This document shows positions 1 to 10,599 of a stretch of DNA of 64,000 nucleotides, in pieces; the stretch's first letter is position 1; each line of letters starts with the position of its first letter. Below the pieces are notes generated by a model that did no database searches, had not been told where the DNA came from, and saw only the letters and a program-made list of their open reading frames with translations. This stretch comes from Larix kaempferi. Its lineage: Eukaryota; Streptophyta; Pinopsida; Pinales; Pinaceae. The stretch covers positions 15,364,501-15,428,500 of the forward strand of contig BSBM01001138.1 in assembly GCA_027924585.1 (NCBI GenBank), read 5' to 3'. Both the position numbers and the translations under genes were made by a program.

Positions 1-175
1 ATCATTTTTGAGAAATTTGAGTGTGTTTTTATATATTTTTAGCCTTTACATATATCTTGTGAGAGAGCCCTCTCTAGTGGAAAAAATGGCTAAGTTTTCT
101 ACCTAAAGTCTGGTTTGAAATAAGTTACCTTAGGTGTTATTCTTTTACAACCGAGATAAAATCTAAGTGCTAACA
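1..175 (+). mobile_element. 3' end of a Tat-type LTR (fragment, cut by window edge)
   Basis: The reverse complement begins tgttagcacttag and aligns with the outer edge of the long LTR at 33182 (tgttagcactcag). Shared blocks include cctaaggtaact, tttcaaacca and agagaggg. It is therefore the terminal part of an LTR of a related but diverged family, oriented so that its sense strand is plus and its 3' end (gctaaca) is at 175. Just beyond 175 the sequence is integrase code of another element, so this LTR inserted into that integrase. The rest of the element and its other TSD copy lie left of the window. Confidence 0.7.
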
Positions 176-800
176 CCATGTGCGTGGATTCTTTGAGTTG
201 TACATGCGCAAAATGTGGACGATCATCCTGTTGACGACCTCTATCTGGCCATCAGTTTAGGGATGGAAAGCTGTGGACTTTGTGAGCTTGGTGTCTAGCA
301 TTGACCATAGGCTGGACCATAATGTACTAAGGAACCTGCTATCCCGAACTGATATGATAGACTGTGGGATACCAAAGTGTACCCACACTCGTTCAAAGAA
401 GAGTTTAGCAGTGGCTTCTGCTGTGATATTCTTCTTGTAGGCCGCCATTATGGCCATCTTTGAGAATCTGTCGATGACCACTAACACGCAGTCGTTGCCA
501 TGCTTAGTAGAAGGAAGGCCCGACATGTAATCCATGGAGATGGATTCCCAAGGTCGATTAGGAGTAGGAAACGAATTATAGAGGCCTTGCTTCTTGATGG
601 ACAGTTTGGCAATGGCGCAGGCAGTGCAGGATCGGATGTACTTCCCGACGTCCTGTCGAAGGTTCGGCCAATAGAAATACTTCTACAGTACTACCACTAT
701 TTTCTCGACCCCAAAATTCCCAGCGACCCGACTGTAGTGCGCTTCCCAAATCATCTTGGCACGCTTGCTTGAAGGAACACAAAGGTGTCCCATGTGACAT
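176..800 (-). pseudogene. Ty3/gypsy integrase (zinc-binding and core domains), broken
   Basis: Integrase joins retrotransposon cDNA to the host chromosome. The zinc-binding HHCC region lies at about 560-790, but its second histidine position reads Asn (AGNFG) while the paired cysteines (SCTAC) remain. The catalytic core at 257-535 keeps the first Asp in VVIDRFSK. The second Asp motif reads SVRDSRF, where relatives have SDRDSRF, so this catalytic Asp is lost. Downstream of residues AFHP the frame shifts, and the core continues in another frame to 176, where a foreign LTR begins. The C-terminal domain is absent. Confidence 0.8.
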
Positions 801-811
801 AGTAGTGCATC

Positions 812-1363
812 CTAGAGGTGGAAATTTGGAACTTGGTTTCCCTCCAAGAGCCTCTTGTATGTGTGGCTAAATTCTGGATCGATCTTGTAGAGAAGTGGCC
901 AATCAGAAGTCTCGTTCCCACAAGAGTTGAGCATAGTGGTTATCGCCATGATCGGTGGTCGGCTGAGGCAGTCTGCAACATTATTGGTGATTCCCTTCTT
1001 GTACTTGATGTTCAAATGAAATTGTTGTAGATATGTGGACCACTTCTGATGGCGATCGTTCTGTAACTTCCCTTGTGTCTGCATGAACTGCAGGGGTCGG
1101 TGGTCTATGTGGATGATCGTTTCCTTCCCCAAAATGTAATGCTTCCATTGTCGGCAAGCCTGTACAATGGAATACATCTCTTTGTCATAAGTGGGATATT
1201 TGCGGACTGTGTCAGACAGTGTCTCACTGTGATATGCCACCGGATTCCCTTGTTGAGTAAGGACTGCCCCAATAGCATAGTCAGAGGCATCTGTCTCGAT
1301 CTCAAATGGTTGTTGTAAGTCTGGTAATGTGAGCACTGGGGCACAACAGAGGCGATGTTTCAA
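812..1363 (-). pseudogene. Ty3/gypsy RNase H domain
   Basis: RNase H degrades the RNA strand of the RNA/DNA hybrid during reverse transcription. An open stretch of 183 codons carries the hallmark FEIETDASDYAIGAVLTQ with the first catalytic Asp, the EMYSIV Glu region and the IHIDHRPLQ block with another acidic residue. It ends in VADCLSRPP, typical of the domain end. The domain itself looks intact, but it lies in a polyprotein broken on both sides, so I call it a pseudogene segment. It is in the same frame as the RT thumb at 1379-1576. Confidence 0.85.
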
Positions 1364-1378
1364 CTCTACGAATGCCTT

Positions 1379-2297
1379 CTATTGAGTTTTCGACCAGAAT
1401 AATTTTGCTTTCGCTCCTCCCTTGGTGACTTGACTCAAGGGCCAAGTGATATGAGAGAATGCCAACACGAACCTACGGTAGAAATTAGCAAGACCCAGAA
1501 AGCTGTGAAGCTCTGTTAGAGTGGTTGGGGCTGGCCAATCCTGAATGAATTGGATCTTGGTTGGATCCACATGCACCCCACACTCATCAATAATGTATCC
1601 CAGATACTAAACCTGGGTCATGCCAAAAGTGCACTTGTCCAAATTGGCACACAACTTGTGCATCCACAGTGTTTGGAGGACCTGTCGAATGTGGTGGAGG
1701 TGCTCTTCCCAAGTCTGGCTGAAGATCAAGATGTCATCCAAGTACACTACTACAAATGAGTGGCTGCAAGATGTCGTCCATCAGTCTCATGAAGGTCGCG
1801 GGAGCATTCGTCAACCCAAAAGGCATGACTAGCCATTCGAAAAGGCCCTCCTTGGATTTGAAGCCAGTCTTCCACACATCGGTCAGTTCGATCAGTACCT
1901 GGTGATACCCGGACTTTAGGTCGATCTTGCTGAAATATTTTGCCCCTTTAAGTTGGTCCAGGAGGTCATCAATCCGGGGGATCAGGTACCTATTCCGGAT
2001 AGTGATCTTGATCAGTGCCCAATAGTCAATACAGAGTCTCCAAATCCCATCCTTCTTCTGTACCAACATGATCGGGCTCCCACAGGGTGATGAACTTGGC
2101 CGAATGTGACCCTTCTGTAGCAGCTCCTGAATCTGCCTCTTGATTTCATCATTCTCCAGAACAGAGCGTCGATAGGTTGGTCCATTGGGCAGCGACGCAC
2201 CTAGGGTCAAATCGATGGGGTTCTTGACCTGACAGTGCAGAGGCACCCCTGTGGGTGAGGTGAATATGTCTCGGTACTCCACCATGACCTTGTCCAT
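1379..2297 (-). pseudogene. Ty3/gypsy reverse transcriptase, frameshifted at the active site
   Basis: The fingers and palm are read from 2297 to 1734: [15 protein letters not shown], the [11 protein letters not shown] block with a catalytic Asp, and [12 protein letters not shown]. The active-site block YLDD is still encoded (about 1733-1760), but in a different frame from the preceding MDDILQP block, so a one-base indel separates them. The thumb follows at 1379-1576 (FLGLANFYRRFV). In the family these parts form one continuous protein. Loss of frame makes it non-functional. Confidence 0.85.
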
Positions 2298-2830
2298 TTT
2301 TTGTTGTCAAGCGGAGGAACCCTGTCTAGAGCTCGTGGCCATGATATTCTTCTTGCCCTGAGGGCGGATCATCAAGAAAACAAATTTTCCAGTTTTGGAA
2401 ATGAGCTTACTGCATTGTTTTGCAGTAACCAAAGAGATAGCGGCAGGCGGTGGTACCTCTGGTATCATGTACAACTTATTTCCCAACATAATAATAACAT
2501 CGTGAGGTCGGGACTCATACATAGCATGTCGCTTCCATAAGTATGGTTGGCCTAAAAATACATCACAAACATCAAGAGGAGCAATGTCACATAATACCTC
2601 ATCGATGAAGGGCTTGTTGCTGTAGGGAAGGCGGCACTGCTAGCTGACGCGGATATCCTGTCCTTGGTGAAGCCACCTGATCGTGTACGGCTGTGGGTGT
2701 GTTGTGGTCGGCAAGCCCAACCGCTTCACGACTTCTGCTAAAATGAGGTTCTTTTGGCTCCCACTGTCGACAATGAACTGTAGCAGGGAACCCTTTACCC
2801 ACATCTGGGAGTGGAAGAGATGCTCCTCCT
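2298..2830 (-). pseudogene. Ty3/gypsy aspartic protease and spacer
   Basis: The retropepsin cuts the Gag-Pol polyprotein. On the minus strand near 2770 the reading gives FIVDSGSQKNLI, a DSG/DSGS-type active site in the same frame as gag upstream and the RT start downstream. A QPYLWKRH-like block and the stretch 2307-2522 link it to RT. At least one stop interrupts it at about 2640, so it is decayed. Confidence 0.65.
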
Positions 2831-3930
2831 CCTATGAATCTTCTGGTTCTTCCTTTTGGATCTTCGTGGTGGAAAAGGTGGCGTTGGGATTTGCATCGAT
2901 AATATTCTTCCCTTTGTCATTCCTCTTCTCCAGCTCTGATTCAGTGTCAGAGTATGCATCTAATTCAAAAGCCTTTATCTTGGCCACCAAGTACTGCTTG
3001 GCCCGACACTCACTTGTGTTGTGAGTGGGGATCTTATGGAACTCACACCATTTTCCCCCTTCCTTCTCCGGCTTCGCAGTGTTGCTCTTTGCTTGTGGCT
3101 TTGGAAAGTTATATTGAGTCACCATGCCTTGGCTTTGTACTTGGTTCTACAGTTTGGGGGCACCTTTCGCTTGCTTCTGATTTGTAGATCCAAAGTCTCG
3201 CTTCTTCTGTTTGAATTTTTGCTCAATTTTGGCAGCATACCGGTATGCCGTACCAAGTGAGGAGATGTCGAGGAACTCCATTTCCTCCTGAATGTATCTG
3301 TGCAGACAACTGCGGTACTTCAGCACCAAATGTTTCTCTGAATCTTTGATACCCAACTTGGTGCAAAGGGTATAGAACAAATTCATCAGCTCATGCACAT
3401 CTTGATCTCTTTGTTGCCGCAGCGTAGTCCATTGTATGTACTTGTCCTCATAACTCCCCACGAGATAATATTGTTCCTTTATGGCATCTTGGAAATAATT
3501 CCAAGTGGGTACGACTGAGAACAGAGGGGGTTACTCCTCGTCCTTTCTCTCATAGTAGGTTTCCCACCAGTCGTTGACATGGGGGGCAGCTTTGAGTAGT
3601 GAAAAAGTAATCTTTTCCTGGTCGGAAAAGTCATGAACCAAGAAATATCCTTCTAATAGATTCAACCATCTATCTATGGTGTCTACATCTATTCGGCCAT
3701 CAAATATGGGAATGTCAAAGTTTACTTGTACCTTAAAAGGGGTTGCACCTCCAAAGTGGTTGCTGGATGCAGATGCGCCACCAGTGGGAAATCATTGAAG
3801 GATCTGGGCGAAGTTATCTACCATCACGTTCCTTTGTTTTTCAAGGGCCTCCTCGAGCAACAATAGGATCTTGTGCACCCTCGTCTTTCTTTTCATTCCC
3901 CATGGGAAACCGTCAGGGTTTGCGAGGCTG
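2831..3930 (-). pseudogene. Ty3/gypsy gag
   Basis: Gag forms the virus-like particle and binds the genomic RNA. The region reads mainly in one frame. An N-terminal capsid-like part at about 3460-3930 includes FDGRIDVDTIDRWLNLLEGYF. The segment at 3147-3461 is rich in Lys, Glu and Gln. The segment at 2832-3125 contains a C-x2-H-x4-H-x4-C zinc-knuckle-like motif (CEFHKIPTHNTSEC). Stops occur at about 3160 and 3530. The start is not certain, as no good ATG context survives. Confidence 0.7.
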
Positions 3931-4021
3931 ATCTTGCAAAGGTTCAACCAGATCAAGCCCTAACTCCTTATACCCCGCCCTCATTGGGGACATGCAAAGA
4001 AGGATTGAGAAAAAGTAGATT

Positions 4022-4033
4022 GCTCTGATACCA
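4022..4033 (-). other. Primer binding site, tRNA-iMet type
   Basis: The minus strand reads tggtatcagagc, the classic plant LTR-retrotransposon site complementary to the 3' end of initiator tRNA-Met. It sits one base from the LTR end at 4035. Confidence 0.85.
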
Positions 4034-4034
4034 C

Positions 4035-4440
4035 TGATCCATATTTATGCAGGAACGCAACAGAATACACAAATACCCATAAAACAAAGATGCAGCGTAA
4101 ATAACACTTCATTTCATTAATCAAAGAACTGAAACTTGTTTACATACATGATGGAAATAAACTAGCTAGAGTGTTGGTAGCTTATCTCTGAGAAGAGATG
4201 TGGCGGCTACATGCCTCTGAACTCTATGTTATAATGAGGCTCGAAGGCCTATATATTATTGAGAAACAATGGAAACCCTACACATCCAAAAACCTAACCC
4301 CAGGAGGTGAAACGCTAAAATATGGGCCCCGTTGGGTAACTTGGTACATCAATTTCCCGGGGTCGTAACTTTGGCATACTACCTCCGTTTGACGCACACG
4401 ATACATTGTTAGAAAGCACAAAGGCTCAATCAATTTAACA
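4035..4440 (-). repeat. 5' LTR of the Ty3/gypsy element
   Basis: On the minus strand it begins tgttaaattg and ends ggatca beside the PBS. A TATA-like box (atatatag) lies at about 4236-4246 on the minus strand. The outer border at 4440 is inferred from the TG...CA rule, because no second LTR copy is available for alignment. Confidence 0.55.
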
Positions 4441-5746
4441 ATTGAAAGCACTCAATTAATTCAAATATGCACAGAAAGATCCAAATTAAACATGTTTAAA
4501 ATTATTAATCTCAATGCACATTTAAAACTAAGATGTATATGCCCAATCTTTTCCCTATTTAGAAATTTTATGTTAAATTTTCTTTTCATAATGTATCAAA
4601 TTTGAATTTGAATTTGATAACAATGGTTCGAGTGTATAGTAGATTATGAAAGGACATTCTACTATGAGCTCATTTTAAGTTTTAAATGGTTATTTTTGTG
4701 GTCAAAATTTTTGAGTCTTAGCTTCTTGTGTCTCAACGTTATTCTACACATTTAGAGCTTTCCAACAATGTAAAAATCACCTCAATAGTTAGTATGTGGA
4801 GCTAGTCACATCTGAACTTTCATGAAGATTCTAGAGGGTCCAAAACCTTAACATTAATTGATGGTTAGGCATGCAAAAACCCTAGACAACAATTAAGCTA
4901 TGTTAAATGTTGGGTTGCGAGTAGAGGAAGGGTTTCCATTCTTATTGAATTGTTTATTGTTCCATAGTTATCAAAGCATCTAAGAGTGAGATATTGAAGC
5001 ATATAAGAGGAAGTAGAAGATATTGTAGCATCCATATTGGCCATAATGTCCATGGAAACTCCTTAGTGAGTGCCCCTTTCTTTGTATTTACATTTGATAG
5101 ACGACAAGAAAAGAGCACATCATAGGCCTCACCTTCTAGCTAGTTTCTTCCCATATTGGATTTTCATTAAGGTACATCTTGTATTTATTATGCATGTGGT
5201 TTGTTATTTGCTTGTCAATTTATTTCAGAATTAAACAAGTAAAATTAAATATGCAATCTAAAGTAAAACACTCCATAACTAGAGATTGTAGAATATTAGA
5301 AGATTTGGTGTGACAAATTGTTCCAGTGGAATATCCATGGTAGTTTATAATTTATCAATTATGCTACAAGCACAAAACCATAAACTTAAATTAATTAAAT
5401 AATGAATTACATGCACAAAAAACAATTTAGGATATAATAATGTGTGTATTACATTGCAAATGTTATGTATGATACTCTATGAAAGATAAAGAGAGAAAGA
5501 ATAGATGTTTTGTTGTTATGCTTTATATCATACATATTATACATAGGAATACATTTCAATTACAATAAGGTTAGTTTGGTCATAACTATCGATGATTTTC
5601 ATCCTCTTGACATCACATGCCATTGTCAGTGTTCATGTGTTGGGCTTCCATGGTAGTCTTGGTGATGATTGACATTATTGGTTGTAGGCATACATGGGGA
5701 ATGTTGAGGTTTCCACATGTTGGGTGCTAAGGTGTGCAGTGCAAAA
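4441..5746. other. AT-rich spacer, no gene seen
   Basis: I see no long open frame, conserved motif or clear repeat structure here, only AT-rich sequence with short runs such as a repeated tttgaatttgaa. Confidence 0.5.
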
Positions 5747-6469
5747 TGTTGAGGCGTGTGCATGCAGATCTAGATACTAAGAAAAATAGAAATACTGTGA
5801 AATAGACTCAGTAATCTAACAAATTCATGCAATAAATGTGCTAAACATTATTCATTACATAAAAGAGAGAATTCAATAACATGAGAGAATGTTGTATTAC
5901 ATTGAACTTCAATGAATGAAGTGGAAGGAAATAAATAGCAAGGAAATTTAATTTAGGTTAAGAGGTAATTTGAATTGCTCATGCAATGCATTAGAAGCTA
6001 GTTAGGGTTTAGTAGAGCGAGAGACCCTTAGTTATCCATGCACAGTCTCCAAGATAATTTTATCTGACTCATGAATCCCTAAACACTAGTTCTAACTGAA
6101 AGAGGTACATGCAAGTAAGTGCATGCACATGCATGAGTAGCATGTCTCTAAGAAATCTCAACTAAGGCACCAATGACTGAATATGGTCATCAAGGGTCAC
6201 TTAGGACAATAATTAGTGGAGTGCAAATAGTTCATGACTGACCTGTAGCTCAAACATCCCCCCAACTCAAGGAATACACCCCCAAATCAAGGAATGGATA
6301 TCAGGTGAGGTAGTTAAGTCAATTTAGGACCCTTAGAGTTAGAAGTAAGCTCTAGAGTGACTCAGGTGGCCAAATTGAATGAGGCTTGGATCACTAGAAT
6401 CATGAAATCATAGGCTAAGTCACCATGTAGGAGAATGAAGCTAAAAGAGAAGGTTATTATGCTCTAACA
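5747..6469 (-). repeat. 3' LTR of the Copia derivative
   Basis: It aligns along its length with 7301-8026. The block gagaatgttgtattacattga is shared, as is the end atgctctaaca. In minus orientation it starts tgttagagcata immediately after the PPT. Confidence 0.8.
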
Positions 6470-6480
6470 CCCCCCATAAA
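6470..6480 (-). other. Polypurine tract of the Copia derivative
   Basis: The minus strand reads tttatgggggg directly before the LTR start tgttagagc, the expected primer site for plus-strand DNA synthesis. Confidence 0.7.
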
Positions 6481-6649
6481 CTAAACTAGGTGAAATAAAT
6501 GAAAAATGGGTCCCAACAATTTGTAGCCATGTTAAGTACCCATGTACAAAAGATTCTCTAAAAATGAGTAAGAGGGAAAAACCACATGGGAAACCCCACT
6601 CCCCCATAAAAGATAATTTAAATGAGAAGGATAAATAGCCTACTCAAAA

Positions 6650-7225
6650 GGAGCCTTCAATTTCAAGGAAATTCGTAGCTTGGTGAATTGCTTCTTGATG
6701 AAGGGCTTTGCAAAGATCCCTACAAACTTTTGTGAAATCCTCCTTCTCTTAAAGTGCATGTGATCCCATTCACAAGATCCAAACTCTTTGAAGTGCTTGA
6801 ATGATGGTTCTTGACCACTCCTTGCTTCAAATGCCAGAAATCCCTTAAATATTTTGTGCAGAAATTGGTGAATTGTAGGAGCAAAAGTTGTAGATTTAGA
6901 GTATGAGACATTTTGGAGGTCTTCTTCAATGAGAACCTAATTTGGGACAATTTCTCTCATAGATCTTGAGTATGAAGAGACATTTTGGAGGTATTCTTCA
7001 ATGAGAACCTTATTTGGGAGAAGTTCTTTAATGGACAGTAAACAAATATTGACTACCTCTTTTTGTGGGCCTATAAAAGGGTCTTCCTCAATTGAGTGGT
7101 GGATCATGGATGTGCATATGTCCTCATAGGAAATATGTTGCGAATATTTTGGGGCCTCTATCAACCTATCAATGGATGTGAATATTTCCTCGTAAGGAAT
7201 ATGTTGTGAAGCTTTTGGGGCTTGC
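6650..7225 (-). pseudogene. Residual Copia internal region
   Basis: At 6650-6720 the minus strand encodes a DIFAKPF...KKQFTKLR block like the C-terminal end of Copia RNase H. Beyond it are open stretches at 6720-6950 and 6937-7164 with no recognisable domain. The region carries two internal duplications: about 68 bp (6900-6955 against 6968-7025) and about 66 bp (7107-7160 against 7173-7225). Confidence 0.5.
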
Positions 7226-7282
7226 TTGAACCTTCAATAAGTTTGGATCCGTGTAAAACTAGTATACCAACTATTTAGCACC

Positions 7283-7300
7283 CTGGCAACTTTGATACCA
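7283..7300 (-). other. Primer binding site of the Copia derivative
   Basis: The minus strand reads tggtatcaaagttgccag immediately after the LTR end (ttctaca). It resembles the tRNA-iMet site tggtatcagagc with two changes. Confidence 0.7.
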
Positions 7301-8026
7301 TGTAGAATTTGAGCATGTAGATTTAGATACTAAGCAGCATAGCAATACTGTGAAAGAGATACAAAATGTAACAAATTCATGCAATAAATGTGCTAAACAT
7401 TAATCATTACACAAAATAAAGAAGTCAATAATAAGAGAGAATGTTGTATTACATTGAGCTTCAATGAATGAAGTGAAAGAATATAAATAGCAAGGCAAAT
7501 TGATTTAGGTTAGGAGGCAATTCGAATTTCTCATGCAGTACATGAGAAGGTAGTTAGGATTAACTAGAGCTAGAGACCCTTAGTTACCCATGCACAGTCT
7601 CCAAGATAATTTTAATTGACTCATGACTCCCTAAACACTAGTTCTAACTAGAAAGGGTACATGTTGATGCAACTGAGTGCATATACATGCATGAGTAGTA
7701 CATCCCTAAGAAAGCTTAACTGAGGCGCTAATGATTGAATATGGTTATCAGGGGTCAATTAGGACCATAATTAGTGGAGTCCAACTAGTTCCTAGCTGAA
7801 TGGTAACTCATACATACTCCCAAATAAATGAATGCACCCTCAAATCAAGGAATGGACATCAGGTGAGGCAGTTAAGTTAGTTTAGGACTCTTAGAGATAG
7901 AAGTAAGCTATATGGTGGCTCAGGTTGCCAAATTGAATGAGGTTTTGACCAATAGAATTATGAAATCATAGTCTAAGTCACTTGGTAGGAGAATGAAGCT
8001 AAGGAGAGGGTTCTTATGCTCTAACA
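7301..8026 (-). repeat. 5' LTR of the Copia derivative
   Basis: This is the partner of 5747-6469, more diverged than the LTR pairs of the larger elements nearby, which suggests an older insertion. Confidence 0.8.
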
Positions 8027-9321
8027 ATGCACACAAGATGTCGATGCATGCACACATAGGTTGGAACTTGTTGTGCTTAGTACTATCTGTTGTAATTACT
8101 CACCTTGATGTTGGGGTGAAAGAGTTGGCTTGGTTGGAGGAGGTCAATGTAGAGGATGGGGGAGGTCAATGTAGCTTATGCTGCTAGTTTGAAGGTTTTA
8201 CCTCTATTTTGCAAGTTAATGGTGGATTTCCTTTAGGGTTTTTCATCAATGGATATGGTTATCAAATGAGGGGTAATTTCAACCAAGAAAGGGGTACATG
8301 TTTTTGCAACCTAAGTGCACATCCATTGGGGTTTTCACTTCCCTTTATTTGCAAGTTCACTAGGTTTCTCTAAGAAACACAATGTTTTTCCCTAGCAATC
8401 TTAGAGCATTGGTGCTCCTCTTAGATATGTAAGCATCGATGCTTCCACTTAGGAGGGAAGTATCAATGCTCCTCTTATATATGGAAGTATCAATGTTTCT
8501 CTATGATATGGAAACACTGGTGATCCTCTTTGGTACCTGGGAATCACCATTGATCCTAATACACTCAAGCACTAACAGTATAATTCATATTATTTTAAAG
8601 TTATTAAAAGAGGCAACAAAAACTACTTTACAACTCTTAAAAATAGGAAAAATAAAGGGTGTGTTTCATTTCTACATTTCACATAAGAGAAGAGGAAGAG
8701 GAGGAACTTATGAAAAAGGATGAAATGCAAATAACCATGAATATAGAGAAAGGCAGGGTATTGTAGCAAGGTAATCAATTTCCTCCCTCCTCATTATTTA
8801 TTTTGTCCCTATTATTGATTTTATTTCTATTGTTTCCCATTTCTCAATATTGTTCCTTATTTATTAGTTGGTTTTGCTTGTTCTTTTTCTATCCGTTTGA
8901 GCTTTTTGCTTTTTTGTAGGTTTTAATGGTGGATTTGTTTTAGGGTTTTACATCAACATATATAGCTAGCAAATGAGGAGAAATTTCAAACAAGATAGGG
9001 GCATTTTTTTTGTAGCATGGGTGCATGTCCAAAGGGTTTTTCACCTCCCTCTTTTGCAAGTTCACAGGGTTTTTCAGACCTACATGTTGTTATTAGAGCA
9101 TTGGTGCTCCCCTTTTGTCTAGGATCACAAGTGTTCCATTTTTATCTCAAAGTATAGGAGCTATTAGTGCTATTCTTTGGTCTAAGATCATCAATGCTCC
9201 ACTTTGGGAAGACTGCCTTCTAGTGGATGAGTGGTTTTGGATATTCTTCATCAAACATTTTTCATGTAATGTTTGAGTATTTTTAAATTACAAGAGATAT
9301 ATTCATTAAGTGGCTTGATAG
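8027..9321. repeat. Spacer with a diverged ~230-bp direct repeat and a ~27-bp minisatellite
   Basis: 8195-8430 and about 8905-9140 are diverged copies of one sequence. Both contain a ggtggatt...ttagggttt...catcaa block, an aaatgagg block and a tttgcaagttcac block, and both end in gagcattggtgctcc. After the first copy a unit of about 27 bp with core agcatcaatgctcctcttatatatgga recurs some five times (8403-8560). A weaker array follows the second copy (9095-9210). No coding signal was seen. Confidence 0.55.
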
Positions 9322-9789
9322 TGTTCGACTAACACATGATATTTCCAAAAGATTGAATAGTCACCTTGAGCAGACGCTCACACAAACATATTAATGATCA
9401 ACACATCGATGTTTTTATGTGCTTAAAACCCTCGAAGAGGTCAATAGTCCACGATCCTAGCCAAATAAGTACTTGAGACAATATATTATGCAAAAGAAAA
9501 TAAAATGTTGCAATGAGTTTCTCACAATTGATCATTGATCAAATGAACTTCCATGCTCTTTAAATAGAGATCATGGACCAATCGGGTGTTAAGCCACATA
9601 TCAATGGCCATTAAGATCAAGGCCATGAGAATGAATTTTCGTATCACTAAATGTCAAGAACATATCATGACAATCATATTACATATGTACAAATGCGTAC
9701 TAATGCATAATAAAGAAACACACTTTATCTAAAGATACATTAAACCAAGTTGATCTTAAATAAATCCTAAGTGTCTTAATATCCTAACA
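9322..9789 (-). repeat. 3' LTR of the Copia element
   Basis: It begins tgttcgactaacacatgatat and ends atcctaaca on plus. It aligns with 28114-28560 throughout, including gaccaatcgggtgttaagccacat and caagttgatctta. Confidence 0.9.
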
Positions 9790-9799
9790 TCCCCCTTTA
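9790..9799 (-). other. Copia polypurine tract
   Basis: The minus strand reads aaagggggatgttagg, so the purine run ends exactly at the LTR start. Confidence 0.75.
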
Positions 9800-9924
9800 A
9801 GAACAGCTTGGGATAGGACCACAAAATTTACAAAAGTGACACTATACAAGAAGGATGGAGGCATTAGAGCCTATCCCCCCTTATTACAAATTACTAAACT
9901 CCTAACATACATTGAATTTTAGAA

Positions 9925-10450
9925 AACTTTGCTTCTATAAGAGACTTTGTGAAGATGTCTGCAACTTGATCATCTGTAGGGAAAAATAGCACTTCGATAA
10001 CACAATCATGAACAATATTTTTGATGAAGTGAATATGTAGCTCAATGTGTTTATTATGTTGATGTTGAACTTGATCTTTGGTGAGCTTGATGGCACTCTG
10101 ATTGTCACAGCATTGGGTAGTCGGATGCTACTCGAATCCAAACTATGAAAGGATTTGTTGAAGCCACACAGATTTGTAACTTGCATTAACTATAACTTGA
10201 TACCTTGCTTCTGCTGAAGAAAGAGAAAGAGCTTTTTGTTTTTTACAAGCCAAAGTGACAGGTCCAAAACCAAGACTGAAAACATATCCTGTAGTAGAAT
10301 TTTTATCATCGGAGTTATTGAACCAATTTTAATCGGTGAAACCAACCAACAAAGGAGTCCCCCTTGAACTATAATGAATTCCAAACTGAACTGTACCCCA
10401 GATACACTGAATTATCCTTTTTTTCTACTTTCCAATGGATTTCATGGGGA
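9925..10450 (-). pseudogene. Copia RNase H domain
   Basis: The minus strand encodes, across several frames or stops, the Copia RNase H landmarks in order: a GYVFSLG block, KKQKALSLSSAEARY with the catalytic Glu region, a CDNQSAIKL block with Asp, HNKHIELHIHFI, and VADIFTKSL near 9950. In the family this domain removes template RNA. Interruptions at about 10130, 10186 and 10330 make it non-functional. Confidence 0.75.
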
Positions 10451-10599
10451 GTTTGCATATACTGGGAAACAAGACCAATAATAAATAAAATATGAGGACA
10501 AGTATGAGTCAAGTACAAGATACTACTAATAAGTTGACGATACAAGGTGGCGTCTACTTCAAGTTAAGTGCAAGTGGTAGAAAGTTTGACTTCAAACTG

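Larger units (their letters stand above)
176..4440 (-). mobile_element. Ty3/gypsy retrotransposon, 5' part, degraded
   Basis: Reading the minus strand from 4440 there is an LTR, a Met-type primer binding site, gag, protease, reverse transcriptase, RNase H and integrase, the canonical Ty3/gypsy order. The domain residues look like the chromovirus group, but the C-terminal chromodomain that would prove this is missing because an LTR interrupts the integrase at 175/176. Frames change at least three times and several stops interrupt the reading, so it is inactive. Its 3' LTR is not in the window. Confidence 0.85.
5747..8026 (-). mobile_element. Non-autonomous Copia-type LTR element (deletion derivative)
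   Basis: Two direct repeats of about 725 bp (5747-6469 and 7301-8026) flank 831 bp. In minus orientation, a PBS (tggtatcaaagttgccag) directly follows the 5' LTR at 7300. A PPT (tttatgggggg) directly precedes the 3' LTR at 6469. The internal part keeps only a short piece of Copia RNase H C-terminus (about 6650-6720, DIFAKPFIKKQF-like) and two short open frames I cannot identify. I did not find a convincing TSD. It would have depended on proteins from a full-length relative. Confidence 0.75.

Noticed and set aside
4022-4060. A tRNA gene at the Met-type site
   Set aside because: Only the 12-base PBS matches. No cloverleaf can be formed around it.
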